A stretch of 64,000 bases of DNA from Pseudomonas sp. Choline-02u-1 (GCF_002836515.1 NZ_PJBC01000003.1:62001-126000); one strand, 5' to 3'. Counted from the first letter of the stretch, positions 1 to 10,446 are shown. The notes: generated by a model not told the origin, from the letters alone. A program made the numbers and translations.

Positions 1-1111
1 TCTCGACTTGCTGAACGCTGCCGCCAAGCACTTCGCACAGGGCGCCGGCCGCCATGGAGCAGGCCACACCGACTTCACCCTGACAACCGACTTCGGCGCC
101 GGAGATCGACGCGTTTTCCTTGTAAAGAATGCCGATGGCCGCAGCAGTCAGGAGAAAACGTACGACGCCGTCGTCATTCGCCCCGGGGATAAAACGCATG
201 TAGTAATGCAGCACCGCCGGAATGATCCCCGCCGCGCCATTGGTGGGCGCAGTCACCACGCGGCCGCCGTTGGCGTTTTCCTCGTTGACCGCCAATGCAT
301 AAAGGTTGACCCAGTCGAGCACGGACAGCGGGTCACGCAATGCTGATTCCGGGTTTTTACACAGCTGCCGATGCAGCGCTGCGGCCCGACGTTTCACTTT
401 CAGGCCACCGGGCAAAATACCTTCGTTGCGGCATCCTGCGGCGACGCAATCCTGCATGACCTGCCAGATCTTCAGCAGCCCGGCGCGAGTCTCTGCTTCC
501 GGGCGCCAAGCGCTTTCGTTGGTCAGCATCACCTGGCTGATCGACAAACCGTAGGTGCTGCAATGGCCAAGCAAGTCCTTGGCACTTTTGAACGGGAAGG
601 TCAGTGGCGTGGCATCTTCGACGATGCGGTCGGCACCGGCCGCATCCTCATCGACGACAAAACCACCGCCCACCGAGTAGTACTCACGGCTGCGAACCTG
701 CAGCCCCGCCGCATCGAAGGCGCGAAAGATCATGCCGTTGGGGTGGTAGGCCAACGGTTTGCGAATCATGGCCAGATGCTCTTTCTCGTTGAAGGCGATG
801 CTGTGCTCGCCCAGCAAATTCAGTCGGCCGTTGCCGCGAATCTCCTGCAGGCGCGCCGCGACAGTTTCAGTGTCGACGGTGTCCGGGTGCTCGCCTTCGA
901 GGCCGAGCAACACGGCCTTGTCGCTGCCATGTCCCTTGCCGGTGGCGCCGAGCGAACCGTACAGCTCGACGCGCACGCTGGCAGTGGCGGTCAGCAGGTT
1001 TTCACGGCGCAAACCTTCGACGAACCGCGCCGCCGCCCGCATCGGGCCGACGGTGTGGGAGCTGGAGGGGCCGATGCCAATCTTGAACAGGTCGAACACG
1101 CTTAACGACAT
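1..1111 (-). CDS. sdaA: L-serine ammonia-lyase, single-chain iron-sulfur type (partial, C-terminus off window)
   Basis: Deaminates L-serine to pyruvate and ammonia in the cytoplasm. The reverse strand from the ATG at 1111 reads without a stop to the window edge (370 codons). It starts [20 protein letters not shown], the conserved serine-dehydratase beta-domain opening, and continues into the alpha domain ([18 protein letters not shown], then the Cys-containing segments that bind the 4Fe-4S cluster in this family). It lies downstream of gcvH-gcvP on the same strand, so serine made from glycine can be drained to pyruvate. A repeat pair separates it from gcvP. In P. aeruginosa glyA2 sits between gcvP2 and the sda gene; here it does not. 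The missing C-terminus should continue beyond base 1. Confidence 0.93.
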   Translation of the reverse strand, partial: MSLSVFDLFKIGIGPSSSHTVGPMRAAARFVEGLRRENLLTATASVRVELYGSLGATGKGHGSDKAVLLGLEGEHPDTVDTETVAARLQEIRGNGRLNLLGEHSIAFNEKEHLAMIRKPLAYHPNGMIFRAFDAAGLQVRSREYYSVGGGFVVDEDAAGADRIVEDATPLTFPFKSAKDLLGHCSTYGLSISQVMLTNESAWRPEAETRAGLLKIWQVMQDCVAAGCRNEGILPGGLKVKRRAAALHRQLCKNPESALRDPLSVLDWVNLYALAVNEENANGGRVVTAPTNGAAGIIPAVLHYYMRFIPGANDDGVVRFLLTAAAIGILYKENASISGAEVGCQGEVGVACSMAAGALCEVLGGSVQQVE

Positions 1112-1175
1112 GAGTGTTTCTCCGGTTTCTTGTTATGGGAATTGGCGCAAGCATTAGGCTGGGTACAGATCTGCG

Positions 1176-1263
1176 GTGGGAGCGGGCTTGCTCGCGAATG
1201 CGGTGTATCAGTCGCCATCAATATTGCATGACACACCGTATTCGCGAGCAAGCCCGCTCCCAC
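1176..1263. repeat. REP-type inverted repeat pair (family A)
   Basis: Two inverted copies of the core GTGGGAGCGGGCTTGCTCGC-GAA flank a variable loop. It sits in the gcvP-sdaA gap and could form a long hairpin in the transcript. Family A recurs eleven times or more in this window, always between genes. Confidence 0.9.
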
Positions 1264-1319
1264 ATTTGGATCTGCGGTGTTGCTGAAAATCGGGGCAGGC
1301 AAACCCGCCCCTCATTCCC

Positions 1320-4172
1320 TTAAGCGTAGCTTTCGATCGACGGGCAGGCGCAGACCAGGTTGCGATCACCAAAGACGTTGTCGACACGACCGACCGGTGG
1401 CCAGTATTTGCCTTCAACCAGCGACGCCACCGGGTACACCGCTTGCTCACGGCTGTATGGATGAGTCCATTCGCCCACCAGTTCCGCTGCGGTGTGCGGG
1501 GCGTTTTTCAGTGGGTTGTCGTCCTTGTCCAGCGTGCCGTTTTCCACTGCGCGGATTTCTTCGCGGATGCGGATCATCGCGTCGCAGAAGCGGTCCAGTT
1601 CTTCTTTGGATTCGCTTTCGGTCGGCTCGATCATCAGCGTGCCAGCGACCGGGAACGACATGGTCGGGGCGTGGAAACCGAAGTCGATCAGGCGCTTGGC
1701 GACGTCATCAACGCTGATGCCGCTGCTGTCTTTGAGTGGACGCAGATCGAGGATGCACTCGTGCGCCACCAGGCCGTTGCTGCCGGTGTACAGCACCGGA
1801 TAGTGCTCTTCGAGGCGACGGGAAATGTAGTTGGCATTGAGAATCGCCAGTTGCGAAGCGCGCTTCAGACCGGCGCCGCCCATCATGCGGATGTACATCC
1901 AGGTGATCGGCAGAATGCTCGCGCTGCCGAACGGTGCCGCGCAAACTGCGCCTTCCTTGCGTTCCATCTGGCCGTGGCCCGGCAGGAAAGGGGTCAGGTG
2001 CGACTTGACGCCAATCGGGCCGACGCCCGGGCCGCCACCGCCGTGAGGAATGCAGAAGGTTTTGTGCAGGTTCAGGTGCGAGACGTCGCCGCCGAACTTG
2101 CCCGGTGCGCAGAGACCGACCATGGCGTTCATGTTGGCGCCGTCGATGTACACCTGGCCGCCGTTGTCGTGAATGATCGCGCAGATTTCGCGGATGCCTT
2201 CTTCGAACACGCCGTGGGTCGACGGGTAGGTGATCATCAGTGCGGCGAGGTGTTCGCGGTGCTCGAGGGCTTTGGCGCGCAGGTCCTCAATGTCGACATT
2301 GCCACGGGCATCGCAAGCGGTGACCACGACGCGCATACCAGCCATTTGCGCGGTGGCAGGGTTGGTGCCGTGGGCCGACGACGGGATCAGGCAGATGTCG
2401 CGGCGTTCATCACCACGGCTCTGGTGGTAGGCGCGGATCGCCAGGAGACCTGCGTATTCACCTTGCGAACCGGCGTTCGGCTGCAGCGAGATCGAGTCGT
2501 AACCGGTGGCGGCGCAGAGCATCGCTTCCAGTTCATCGGTCAGTTGCTGATAGCCAGCGCTTTGCGCGGCCGGGGCGAACGGGTGCAGCGCGCCGAACTC
2601 GGCCCAGGTCACCGGGATCATTTCGCTGGCGGCGTTAAGTTTCATGGTGCACGAGCCCAGCGGGATCATGGTGCGATCCAGCGCCAGGTCTTTGTCCGCC
2701 AGTTTGCGCAGGTAGCGCATCAGCTCGGTTTCCGAGTGATAACGGTTGAACACCGGGTGGCTGAGGATTGGCGACTGGCGAACCAGCGAGGCAGGAATGG
2801 TGCTCTGCACCGAAGCGGCCAGCGCGGTGAAATCCGGCAGGGTCTTGCCGTCAGCGAACAGGCTCCACAGGGCTTCGATATCGGCTTGCGTGGTGGTTTC
2901 GTCGACCGACAGGCCCAGACGTTCGGCATCAATGACGCGCAGGTTGATCTGCGCAGCGTGAGCCTTCTCGTGCAGCGCGGCGGTGTTCGCGCCGGTGGCT
3001 ACGGTCAGGGTGTCGAAGAAGCTTTGCTGTTCAACGCTCAGGCCCAGCGCGGTCAGGCCCTTGGCCAGAATCGCGGTCAAGTGATGCACGCGGTTGGCGA
3101 TCTGGGTCAGGCCTTTCGGGCCGTGATACACGGCGTACATGCTGGCGATGTTGGCCAGCAGCACCTGCGCGGTGCAGATGTTCGAAGTGGCCTTCTCGCG
3201 ACGGATATGTTGCTCGCGAGTCTGCATTGCCAGACGCAGGGCTGGCTTGCCGAAACGGTCAACCGAGACACCGACCAGCCGGCCCGGCATGTCGCGTTTG
3301 AACGCATCTTTGGTGGAGAAATAAGCAGCGTGCGGGCCACCGAAGCCCAGCGGCACGCCGAAGCGTTGCGCCGAACCGATGGCGACGTCAGCGCCGAACT
3401 CGCCCGGCGCGGTCAGCAGCGTCAGGGCCAGCAGGTCTGCGGCGACGGCGACCAAGGCGTTGGCGGCGTGGAAGCGCTCGGTCAGCTCGCGGTAGTCGAA
3501 CACATCACCGTTGCTCGCCGGGTATTGCAGCAGCGCGCCGAAGAATGGCGTCACGTCAGTCAGTTCGCGTTCATCGCCCACGACCACGTCGATGCCCAGG
3601 GGCTCGGCACGGGTGCGCAGCACGTCGAGGGTTTGCGGGTGGCTGTGGATGGAGGCGAAGAACTGGTGGCTGCCCTTGTTCTTGCTCAGGCGTTTGCAGA
3701 AAGTCATGGCTTCGGCAGCAGCGGTGGCTTCGTCGAGCAGGGATGCGTTGGCGATCGGCAGGCCGGTGAGGTCGCTGATCATTGTCTGGAAATTCAGCAG
3801 CGCTTCGAGACGGCCCTGGGAAATTTCCGGTTGGTACGGCGTGTAAGCGGTGTACCAGGCAGGGTTTTCCAGCAGGTTGCGCAGAATCGGCGACGGCGTG
3901 TGGCAGTTGTAATAGCCCTGGCCGATGTAGGTTTTGAACAGCTGATTCTTGCCGGCGATGGACTTGATCATCGCCAGGGCATCGGCTTCGCTGAGGCCGT
4001 CGTCCATGCCGAGCACGCTGGTGCCCTTGATGCTTTCCGGAATGACGCTGGCGCTCAGGGCTTCAAGTGAATCGAAGCCGAGGCTGTTGAGCATCGCTTG
4101 CTCGTCACCGGCGCGCGGGCCGATGTGACGGGCGATGAATTCGTTGGCGGTGCCGAGATTGATGGCGGTCAT
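1320..4172 (-). CDS. gcvP: glycine dehydrogenase (decarboxylating), P protein of glycine cleavage
   Basis: Pyridoxal-phosphate P protein: decarboxylates glycine and passes the aminomethyl group to lipoylated GcvH. It is 950 residues, the usual single-chain length, with two aminotransferase-like halves. The N-terminal half begins FIARHIGPR. The C-terminal half carries the PLP-lysine segment [17 protein letters not shown] and the following GVGPIGVK. The ATG at 4172 follows gcvH by 11 bases, so the two are cotranscribed. Expression is expected to depend on the sigma54 promoter at 4654-4669 and GcsR. Confidence 0.97.
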   Translation of the reverse strand: MTAINLGTANEFIARHIGPRAGDEQAMLNSLGFDSLEALSASVIPESIKGTSVLGMDDGLSEADALAMIKSIAGKNQLFKTYIGQGYYNCHTPSPILRNLLENPAWYTAYTPYQPEISQGRLEALLNFQTMISDLTGLPIANASLLDEATAAAEAMTFCKRLSKNKGSHQFFASIHSHPQTLDVLRTRAEPLGIDVVVGDERELTDVTPFFGALLQYPASNGDVFDYRELTERFHAANALVAVAADLLALTLLTAPGEFGADVAIGSAQRFGVPLGFGGPHAAYFSTKDAFKRDMPGRLVGVSVDRFGKPALRLAMQTREQHIRREKATSNICTAQVLLANIASMYAVYHGPKGLTQIANRVHHLTAILAKGLTALGLSVEQQSFFDTLTVATGANTAALHEKAHAAQINLRVIDAERLGLSVDETTTQADIEALWSLFADGKTLPDFTALAASVQSTIPASLVRQSPILSHPVFNRYHSETELMRYLRKLADKDLALDRTMIPLGSCTMKLNAASEMIPVTWAEFGALHPFAPAAQSAGYQQLTDELEAMLCAATGYDSISLQPNAGSQGEYAGLLAIRAYHQSRGDERRDICLIPSSAHGTNPATAQMAGMRVVVTACDARGNVDIEDLRAKALEHREHLAALMITYPSTHGVFEEGIREICAIIHDNGGQVYIDGANMNAMVGLCAPGKFGGDVSHLNLHKTFCIPHGGGGPGVGPIGVKSHLTPFLPGHGQMERKEGAVCAAPFGSASILPITWMYIRMMGGAGLKRASQLAILNANYISRRLEEHYPVLYTGSNGLVAHECILDLRPLKDSSGISVDDVAKRLIDFGFHAPTMSFPVAGTLMIEPTESESKEELDRFCDAMIRIREEIRAVENGTLDKDDNPLKNAPHTAAELVGEWTHPYSREQAVYPVASLVEGKYWPPVGRVDNVFGDRNLVCACPSIESYA

Positions 4173-4183
4173 GGCGTATTTCC

Positions 4184-4567
4184 TCAGGCTTCGGCTTGGG
4201 CTTTGATCAGACGGTCGTAGGCATCCTGATCGAGCAGTTTGCCGACAGCGGCGGCGTCGCTTGGCTGGAAGCGGAAGAACCAGCCTTCGCCCAGCGGATC
4301 TTCGTTGACCAGCTCCGGAGCGTCTTGCAGCGCCGGGTTGACTTCCAGCACGTCGCCATCGAGCGGCATGTACACGCCGCTGGCGGCTTTCACCGATTCC
4401 ACGGTGGCGGCTTCAGCGCCTTTTTCGTAAGCCTGCAGCTCAGGCAGTTGCACGAACACCACGTCGCCCAGGGCGTTCTGCGCGAAAGCGGTGATGCCAA
4501 CAGTGACACTGCCGTCGGCTTCGGTGCGCAGCCATTCGTGATCTTCAGTAAAACGCAACTCGCTCAT
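4184..4567 (-). CDS. gcvH: glycine cleavage system H protein
   Basis: Lipoyl carrier that shuttles the aminomethyl intermediate between P, T and L proteins. It is 127 residues, full length, starting [14 protein letters not shown]. The lipoylation segment is [11 protein letters not shown], with the modified lysine in the middle, and the family ending GEGWFFRFQ is present. It is the first gene of the gcvH-gcvP-sdaA unit. The leader from the predicted sigma54 start is about 75 bases. A gcvT is not in the window and may lie beyond sdaA, as in P. aeruginosa. Confidence 0.97.
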   Translation of the reverse strand: MSELRFTEDHEWLRTEADGSVTVGITAFAQNALGDVVFVQLPELQAYEKGAEAATVESVKAASGVYMPLDGDVLEVNPALQDAPELVNEDPLGEGWFFRFQPSDAAAVGKLLDQDAYDRLIKAQAEA

Positions 4568-4653
4568 GGAAACTCCTCAGGGGGCCAGACTCGTCCGGTG
4601 GACGCGGTGGAAAGCTTTGGGGCGGGAAGCCCTTTATAGATGAAGAGTCAGGT

Positions 4654-4669
4654 AGCAAGAATGCGGCCA
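4654..4669 (-). promoter_or_regulatory. sigma54 (RpoN) promoter of gcvH
   Basis: On the minus strand the sequence is TGGCCGCATTCTTGCT. It matches the -24/-12 consensus TGGCAC-N5-TTGCA with correct GG-to-GC spacing (10 bases between the GG and the GC). It lies about 87 bases upstream of gcvH and downstream of the GcsR-like sites, as needed for an enhancer-dependent promoter. Confidence 0.8.
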
Positions 4670-4733
4670 AGGTTGATTTATCTATATAAATCAATAACTT
4701 GATGGATTTTGTAATTTTCAGGCTTGTGTGCGG

Positions 4734-4751
4734 TGTAGCGAAATCGCTACA
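4734..4751. promoter_or_regulatory. GcsR-like enhancer site 1
   Basis: TGTAGCG-AAAT-CGCTACA is a perfect 7+7 palindrome. From memory, the P. aeruginosa GcsR site is TGTAACG-N4-CGTTCCG, with the same geometry. It lies between gcsR and the gcvH promoter. Confidence 0.65.
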
Positions 4752-4814
4752 GCTTGGGGCGGGGAAAAAAGCTGAGCGGGATCAAAGCGTTGCACAGCGC
4801 TGGTCATAGGCGGG

Positions 4815-4832
4815 TGTAGCGATATCGTTCCG
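4815..4832. promoter_or_regulatory. GcsR-like enhancer site 2
   Basis: TGTAGCG-ATAT-CGTTCCG differs by one base from the GcsR consensus as I remember it (TGTAACG-N4-CGTTCCG). It abuts site 3 with a start-to-start spacing of 19 bases, roughly two helical turns. Confidence 0.75.
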
Positions 4833-4833
4833 C

Positions 4834-4851
4834 TGTAGCGCTTTCGGTACA
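4834..4851. promoter_or_regulatory. GcsR-like enhancer site 3
   Basis: TGTAGCG-CTTT-CGGTACA has the same 7-4-7 geometry as sites 1 and 2. It lies 50 bases downstream of the end of gcsR. With site 2 it forms a tandem pair. Confidence 0.65.
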
Positions 4852-4900
4852 GTGGAGGTCGCTTTTGAACAAATTTCAAACCCCTGTGGGAGCGTTCGGC

Positions 4901-6409
4901 TTACGGTTTATTGGGAATGCCGTATTTGCGCAATCGATGGGCGATGGCGGTGTGTGAGGTTTGCAAGCGGCTCGCCAGTTGCCGGGTCGAGGGGTAGCTG
5001 ACGTAGAGCTTTTCCAGCAGTTCTCTTTCGAACGATTCAACCGCCTGTTCGAGGCTTTCAACGTCGGAGTCGGCCTGCCGAGCCACCGAGGTGCCGGCGA
5101 TGTCGAGGTCACCGATATCGACCAGGCTGCTCTCGCAAATCGCCGCGGCACGGAAAATCACGTTCTGCAATTGCCGCACATTGCCCGGCCAGCGATTGCC
5201 GAGCAGCGCCGGATACGTCCCCGGAGCCAGGCGACAGACCGGGCGCTGGATCTGTGCACAGGCCTGCTGCATGAAATACCGCGCCAGCAGCAGAATGTCC
5301 TGACCACGTTCACGCAGCGGTGGCACTTCGACGTTTAGCACGTTGAGGCGGTAGAACAGGTCTTCGCGGAACAGGCCTTCGCTGACCATTTTCTCCAGAT
5401 CGCGATGGGTCGCGCTGAGGATGCGCACGTTGACCTTTACTTCGCGATCACCGCCCACACGGCGGAAGCTGCCGTCGTTGAGAAAACGCAGCAATTTAGC
5501 CTGCAAGTACGGTGACATCTCGCCGATCTCATCGAGAAAGACCGTGCCCTGGTTGGCCAGCTCCATCAGCCCCGGTTTACCGCCGCGCGCCGCGCCAGTG
5601 AAGGCACCAGGGGCGTAGCCAAACAGTTCGCTTTCGGCAAGGTTTTCCGGCAGTGCCGCGCAGTTGAGTGCGAGAAACGGAGCGCTGTGCCGCGCACTGA
5701 TGGCGTGGCAGGCGCGAGCCACCAGTTCTTTGCCGGTGCCGGTCTCGCCTTGGATCAACAACGGCGCATCAAGGGCCGCGACCCGTTGCGCACGGGCCTT
5801 GAGTGTGCGAATCGCCGGGGACTCGCCGAGCAGGGCGTCGAAGCCTTCGGCGTGATCATGATGCAGTGCCGATAGCTGTTCGCCGATGCGGTTCGGTTGA
5901 TAGAGAGTCAGCAGGGCGCCGGCGTCGGTGATCGGCGTGGCGTCGAGTAACAGGGTCTGGCCGTTGACGGTGATCTCGCGCAGCGGCAGGCGAAAGCCCT
6001 GTTCGAGCAGCGTGTCGAGCAGTGCCGGATCGTTGAACAATTGCGCGACACTTTCCCCGGCCGGTTCGCGACCGTACAAGGCAATCAGCGCCGGGTTGGC
6101 CAGCAGCACCTTGCCGGCGCTGTCGAGGGCCAGCACCGGGTCGGTCATCGCCGCGAGCAACGCATCGAGCTGCAAGTGCCGACGCTGGCCAGGCAGGATA
6201 TCGACCACGGTCACCGCTTCCACGCCAAGTACGCGAAACAGCGCATCTTTGAGTTCTTCGAGCACTTGCGGGCTGAGGGTCGGCGCGTCGATGTAGACGT
6301 TCGGCGGGATCATCTCCACCGCATCCAGATTGAGATTGCGCCCACCGAGGATAGCCAGGACTTCCTGGGTGATGCCGACGCGGTCGATGAAGCTGACGTG
6401 GATACGCAT
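4901..6409 (-). CDS. gcsR: sigma54-dependent glycine-responsive activator, TyrR-like (GcsR)
   Basis: Enhancer-binding protein of 502 residues expected to sense glycine and activate the downstream gcv operon. In order: N-terminal ACT domain (about 1-72, MRIHVSFIDRVGITQEVL), PAS domain (about 80-180), and AAA+ domain with Walker A GETGTGKE (221-228), GAFTGA loop (268-273) and Walker B FLDEIGEM (291-298). A TyrR-type helix-turn-helix forms the C-terminus (TRQLASRLQTSHTAIAHRL). An intact GAFTGA means it should contact sigma54, unlike enteric TyrR. It matches P. aeruginosa PA2449 (GcsR) in domain order and location. Start is the ATG at 6409. Confidence 0.92.
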   Translation of the reverse strand: MRIHVSFIDRVGITQEVLAILGGRNLNLDAVEMIPPNVYIDAPTLSPQVLEELKDALFRVLGVEAVTVVDILPGQRRHLQLDALLAAMTDPVLALDSAGKVLLANPALIALYGREPAGESVAQLFNDPALLDTLLEQGFRLPLREITVNGQTLLLDATPITDAGALLTLYQPNRIGEQLSALHHDHAEGFDALLGESPAIRTLKARAQRVAALDAPLLIQGETGTGKELVARACHAISARHSAPFLALNCAALPENLAESELFGYAPGAFTGAARGGKPGLMELANQGTVFLDEIGEMSPYLQAKLLRFLNDGSFRRVGGDREVKVNVRILSATHRDLEKMVSEGLFREDLFYRLNVLNVEVPPLRERGQDILLLARYFMQQACAQIQRPVCRLAPGTYPALLGNRWPGNVRQLQNVIFRAAAICESSLVDIGDLDIAGTSVARQADSDVESLEQAVESFERELLEKLYVSYPSTRQLASRLQTSHTAIAHRLRKYGIPNKP

Positions 6410-6508
6410 GGGGCGGTTCAGTGATCTGCAGTGCGGAGGGGGGCAAGTATGCCTTGGGGCGGGCTAATGATGAAATCTGCGGCGACTTTCGTCACAACAC
6501 AATGCTCT

Positions 6509-6595
6509 GTGGGAGCGGGCTTGCTCGCGAAGGCGGTGTGTCAGTCGATATTTTCGTTACTGATACACCGACTTCGCGAGCAAGCCCGCTCCCAC
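6509..6595. repeat. REP-type inverted repeat pair (family A)
   Basis: Inverted copies of the GTGGGAGCGGGCTTGCTCGC core around a loop of about 40 bases. It fills most of the gap between gcsR and the arc-side DUF5064-like gene. Confidence 0.9.
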
Positions 6596-6617
6596 AGGAG
6601 GTTGTGGTGGACTCGGG

Positions 6618-6980
6618 TTATTCGAAATGCTCGGGATTGACCGGATCCCCGGAGTGCATATTCAACTTCTGCCGAATGTCTTCAAACATCAGGTCGTAGT
6701 GCTTGTGCACCGAGCCGATCTGGCTGTGGGTCTTGGGAATTCCGTATTTCTCGGCAATGCGCGTGACATCGCGGGCGAAGTTGTAGGCCTCTTCCTTGGG
6801 CAGGAAAAACGTCTCCTTCATGTCCTTGCCCTGCATGCTGCCGTGCAGGATGAACTGAATCCCCTTGCCTTTCTGCGGGTCGGTGAACACTTCATAGTCG
6901 AGGCTGACGTTGTAATTGACGTCATCATCGGTCAACGCGTGCCGCTCGATGTGCAGATGACCGGGTTCGAACTGGGCCAT
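6618..6980 (-). CDS. small conserved protein, DUF5064-like
   Basis: Protein of 120 residues starting MAQFEPGHLHIERHALT. The ATG at 6980 has AAAGGAG just upstream; the reading frame is open further upstream but that extension overlaps arcC and is rejected. It is acidic to neutral, without signal peptide or membrane segment. I recognise it as a Pseudomonas protein of the DUF5064 type from memory. It follows arcC by 62 bases on the same strand, so it may be the last gene of the arc operon. Function unknown. Confidence 0.75.
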   Translation of the reverse strand: MAQFEPGHLHIERHALTDDDVNYNVSLDYEVFTDPQKGKGIQFILHGSMQGKDMKETFFLPKEEAYNFARDVTRIAEKYGIPKTHSQIGSVHKHYDLMFEDIRQKLNMHSGDPVNPEHFE

Positions 6981-7042
6981 TGAGCTACTCCTTTCAAGGC
7001 ATGGGAGCGAAGCAGGCCTTGAGCCTGCTCCGGTGTTTATTG

Positions 7043-7972
7043 TTATCGGTAGCTGATCCCCGGCTTCGCCGTGCTGACCCGCGTACCGGCGGTGCCCTGA
7101 ACGATGGCTTCGATATCGGCCAGCGAACCGATCACCGCAACCTTGCCAGTATGGCGCGCGAATTCGCAGGCTGCCTGCACCTTCGGCCCCATGGAGCCGG
7201 CGGCGAAACCGAGGCGTTCGAGTTCGTCCGGGTGCGCTTGGGCGATGGCTTTCTGGGTTGGTTTGCCATAGTCGATAAAAGCCGCGTTGACGTCTGTGGC
7301 GATCACCAGCAGGTCGGCTTCCAGTTGCTCGGCGAGCAGCGAGGAGCACAGATCCTTGTCGATCACCGCCTCAATCCCTTTGAGATTGCGGTTCTCGTCG
7401 TACATGGTCGGAATCCCGCCACCCCCGGCGCAGATCACGATGCTGCCCTTGTCGAGCAGCCACTTGATCGGGCGGATTTCGAAGATGCGTTTCGGCCGCG
7501 GACTGGCGACCACACGACGGTATTTGTCGCCGTCCGGGGCAATTGCCCAGCCTTTCTCGGCAGCGAGTTTTCCTGCTTCGGCCTTGTCGTAAACCGGGCC
7601 GATCGGCTTGGTCGGGTTCTTGAACGCCGGGTCGTTGGCGTCGACTTCGACCTGGGTCAGCAAGGTGGCGAACGGCACTTCGAAGTCGAGCAGGTTGCCC
7701 AGTTCCTGTTCGATGATGTAGCCGATCATGCCTTCGGTTTCGGCGCCGAGCACGTCCAGCGGGTACGGGGTGACGGACGTGTAGGCTGCCGCTTGCAATG
7801 ACAGCAGGCCGACTTGCGGGCCATTGCCGTGGGCGATGACCAGTTGGTTGCCGGGATGGATCTTGGCGATTTGCTCGGTGGCGATGCGGATGTTGGCGCG
7901 CTGGTTGTCAGCGGTCATCGGCTCACCACGGCGGAGCAGGGCGTTACCGCCCAGGGCTACGACGATACGCAT
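7043..7972 (-). CDS. arcC: carbamate kinase
   Basis: Last catalytic step of the arginine deiminase pathway: carbamoyl phosphate plus ADP gives ATP, CO2 and ammonia. It is 309 residues, starting [16 protein letters not shown]. This ATG (7972) has AAGGAC seven bases upstream; an earlier in-frame ATG at 8005 lies near the repeat and is less likely. Amino-acid-kinase motifs seen: [27 protein letters not shown] and AAGSMGPKV. It is third in the order arcA-arcB-arcC on the minus strand. Confidence 0.97.
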   Translation of the reverse strand: MRIVVALGGNALLRRGEPMTADNQRANIRIATEQIAKIHPGNQLVIAHGNGPQVGLLSLQAAAYTSVTPYPLDVLGAETEGMIGYIIEQELGNLLDFEVPFATLLTQVEVDANDPAFKNPTKPIGPVYDKAEAGKLAAEKGWAIAPDGDKYRRVVASPRPKRIFEIRPIKWLLDKGSIVICAGGGGIPTMYDENRNLKGIEAVIDKDLCSSLLAEQLEADLLVIATDVNAAFIDYGKPTQKAIAQAHPDELERLGFAAGSMGPKVQAACEFARHTGKVAVIGSLADIEAIVQGTAGTRVSTAKPGISYR

Positions 7973-7993
7973 GGTGCATGTCCTTTTCGTATT
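7973..7993 (-). promoter_or_regulatory. arcC ribosome-binding region that fixes the start
   Basis: Minus strand AAAAGGAC precedes two close ATGs. The first is directly adjacent and too near; the second (7972) has seven bases of spacing, which supports it as the arcC start. Confidence 0.6.
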
Positions 7994-8097
7994 GATCGTT
8001 CCCACGTTCTGCGTGGGAATGCCGCCACGGACGCTCTGCGTGCGCTGTGACGCAGAGCGTCACGGGATGCATTCCCACGCGGAGCGTGGGAACGATC
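7994..8097. repeat. Inverted repeat pair (family C, GATCGTTCCCACG type)
   Basis: Inverted copies of GATCGTTCCCACG...CGTGGGAATGC flank an inner GACGCTCTGCGT-type arm. It lies between arcB and arcC. Such a hairpin in an operon can alter mRNA processing; that effect is inferred. Confidence 0.88.
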
Positions 8098-8109
8098 ATC
8101 TTCAGCCAG

Positions 8110-9120
8110 TTAGAGATCAGCCAGGGTCGAGACCAGAATCGCCTTGATCGTGTGCATGCGGTTTTCCGCTTGCTCGAAGGCGATGCAGGCCGGCGACTCG
8201 AACACGTCGTCGGTCACTTCGATGCCGTTTTTCAGGTGCGGATACTGCTCGGCAATCTGCTTGCCGACTTTGGTATCGCTGTTGTGGAAGGCCGGCAGGC
8301 AATGCATGAACTTGGTGCGCGGGTTGCCGGTGGCTTTCATCAGCTCGGCGTTGACCTGATACGGCAGCAGTTGCTGAATGCGCTCGGCCCAGGCCTCGAC
8401 CGGTTCGCCCATCGATACCCAGACGTCGGTGTGAATGAAGTCAACGCCTTTGACCGCTTCTTTCGGATCTTCGGTGAGGGTGATGCGCGCACCGCTTTCC
8501 TCGCCGTACTGTTTGCAGCGCGCCACCAGATCGTCGAGCGGCCACAGCGCTTTCGGCGCGCAAATGCGCACGTCCATGCCCAGTTTGGCGCCGATCAGCA
8601 GCAGCGAGTTACCCATGTTGTTGCGCGCGTCGCCCAGGTAGGCGTAGCTGATTTCATGGATCGGCTTGTCGGCGTGTTCACGCATGGTCAGCACGTCGGC
8701 GATCATTTGGGTCGGGTGATATTCATCGGTCAGGCCGTTGAACACCGGCACGCCGGCAAACTTGGCCAGTTCCTCGACGATTTCCTGTTTGAAACCACGG
8801 TACTCGATCGCGTCGTACATGCGCCCGAGCACGCGGGCGGTGTCCTTCATGCTTTCCTTGTGGCCGATCTGCGAAGAGTTCGGGTCGATGTAGGTGACGT
8901 TGGCGCCTTGGTCATAGGCCGCGACTTCGAACGCGCAACGGGTGCGGGTCGAGGTTTTTTCGAAGATCAGGGCGATGTTGTTGCCCTTCAGATGTTGTTG
9001 CTCGGTGCCGGTGTATTTCGCGCGTTTCAGATCGCGGGACAGGTCGAGCAGGTAACGCAGCTCACGGGGGGTGTGGTGTTCCAGGCTGAGCAGATTACGG
9101 TTGTGAATGTTAAACGCCAT
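8110..9120 (-). CDS. arcB: ornithine carbamoyltransferase, catabolic
   Basis: Converts citrulline and phosphate to ornithine and carbamoyl phosphate. It is 336 residues, starting [21 protein letters not shown] at 9120 preceded by AAGGAG. Carbamoyl-phosphate loop [12 protein letters not shown] is at about residue 57, and the ornithine-binding and catalytic HCLPAFH segment is near residue 270. Length and start match the catabolic (ArcB) branch rather than the shorter anabolic ArgF. It lies 69 bases downstream of arcA. Confidence 0.96.
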   Translation of the reverse strand: MAFNIHNRNLLSLEHHTPRELRYLLDLSRDLKRAKYTGTEQQHLKGNNIALIFEKTSTRTRCAFEVAAYDQGANVTYIDPNSSQIGHKESMKDTARVLGRMYDAIEYRGFKQEIVEELAKFAGVPVFNGLTDEYHPTQMIADVLTMREHADKPIHEISYAYLGDARNNMGNSLLLIGAKLGMDVRICAPKALWPLDDLVARCKQYGEESGARITLTEDPKEAVKGVDFIHTDVWVSMGEPVEAWAERIQQLLPYQVNAELMKATGNPRTKFMHCLPAFHNSDTKVGKQIAEQYPHLKNGIEVTDDVFESPACIAFEQAENRMHTIKAILVSTLADL

Positions 9121-9189
9121 GATGATTCTCCTTGGATTCGGTAATCGGCCCGGCCGCTACGGGATAAGTGCGGCCGGGGAGACGGTCGT

Positions 9190-10446
9190 TTAGTAATCGA
9201 TCGGGTCGCGGATGATCGGGCAGGTCATGCAGTGGCCGCCGCCACGGCCGCGACCGAGTTCGCCGGCGCTGATGGTGATGACCTCCACGCCAGCCTTGCG
9301 CAGCAGGGTGTTGGTGTAAGTGTTGCGGTCGTAACCGATAACCACGCCGGGCTCCATCGCCACCACGTTGTTGCCGTCGTCCCATTGCTCGCGTTCGGCG
9401 GCGAAGCTGTTGCCGCCGGTTTCCACCACGCGCAGTTTCGGCAGGTTGAGCGCCGCTGCGACGGTGTCGAGGAAACTGCCTTCCTCGCGGCGGATGTCGA
9501 TGCCGCCCTGTTTGCTTTCGTCAGGGCGCAGGGTGAAGGCGACGATCTGGTTGACCACTTCCGGGAAGATCGTCACCAGGTCGCGATCGCAGAAGCTGAA
9601 CACCGTGTCCAGGTGCATCGCTGCGCGGGATTTCGGCAGGCCGGCGACGATGACTTTTTCCACCGCCTTGTTCTTGAACAGGTTCAGCGCCAGTTGGCCG
9701 ATGGCCTGACGCGATGAGCGTTCGCCCATACCGATCAGCACTACGCCGTTGCCAATCGGCATGACGTCGCCGCCCTCGAGCGTGGAGTTGCCGTGATCCT
9801 TGTCCGGGTCGCCGTACCAGATCTCGAATTCGGCGTTGGTGAATTGCGGATGGAATTTATAGATGGCGGTGGTCAGCAGGGTTTCCTGACGGCGCGCCGG
9901 CCAGTACATCGGGTTCAACGTCACGCCACCGTAGATCCAGCAAGTGGTGTCGCGGGTGAACTGGGTGTTGGGCAGCGGCGGCAGGATGAAGCTGGAGTGG
10001 CCGAGGAAGTCGCGGAACATCTGGATGGTCTTGCCACCGAAGCTGTCCGGCAAATCATCGGCCGAGACGCCGCCAATCAGGAATTCGGCGATGTGTCGTG
10101 GCTCGAGGCTTTTCAGCCAGGATTTCACTTCACTGATCAGGCCCAGGCCCACTGAATCGGCCGTCACCTTGCGTTCAAGGATCCAGTCCAGCGCTTCGGG
10201 AATGGCGACGATGTCGGTCAGCAGGTTGTGCATTTCCACCACGTCGATGCCGCGCTCGCGCATCTTGGTGACGAAATCGAAGTGGTCGCGCTTGGCCTGC
10301 GCCACCCACAGCACGTCGTCGAACAGCAGTTCATCGCAGTTGTTCGGGGTCAGCCGCTGATGGGCCAGACCTGGGGAGCAAACCATGACTTTACGCAGTT
10401 TCCCGGCTTCGGAATGGACGCCGTACTTCACTTTTTCCGTGGTCAT
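9190..10446 (-). CDS. arcA: arginine deiminase
   Basis: Hydrolyses arginine to citrulline and ammonia. It is 418 residues from the ATG at 10446 ([20 protein letters not shown]), the same length as P. aeruginosa ArcA. Conserved segments include [10 protein letters not shown] and MHLDTVFSF. The C-terminal catalytic loop [13 protein letters not shown] holds the nucleophilic cysteine. An upstream in-frame ATG at 10473 adds nine unconserved residues and is rejected. It lies 34 bases downstream of arcD. Confidence 0.97.
   Translation of the reverse strand: MTTEKVKYGVHSEAGKLRKVMVCSPGLAHQRLTPNNCDELLFDDVLWVAQAKRDHFDFVTKMRERGIDVVEMHNLLTDIVAIPEALDWILERKVTADSVGLGLISEVKSWLKSLEPRHIAEFLIGGVSADDLPDSFGGKTIQMFRDFLGHSSFILPPLPNTQFTRDTTCWIYGGVTLNPMYWPARRQETLLTTAIYKFHPQFTNAEFEIWYGDPDKDHGNSTLEGGDVMPIGNGVVLIGMGERSSRQAIGQLALNLFKNKAVEKVIVAGLPKSRAAMHLDTVFSFCDRDLVTIFPEVVNQIVAFTLRPDESKQGGIDIRREEGSFLDTVAAALNLPKLRVVETGGNSFAAEREQWDDGNNVVAMEPGVVIGYDRNTYTNTLLRKAGVEVITISAGELGRGRGGGHCMTCPIIRDPIDY

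Noticed and set aside
1176..1263. Regular repeats as a CRISPR array
   Set aside because: Copies are inverted pairs scattered between genes with no direct repeat-spacer row and no cas genes.
1443..4070. An 875-codon open frame on the plus strand opposite gcvP
   Set aside because: It is the antisense shadow of gcvP caused by high GC; gcvP has full family motifs and length.
6981..7349. N-terminal extension of the DUF5064-like gene into arcC
   Set aside because: It overlaps arcC antisense-frame coding and ignores the strong AAAGGAG site before 6980.
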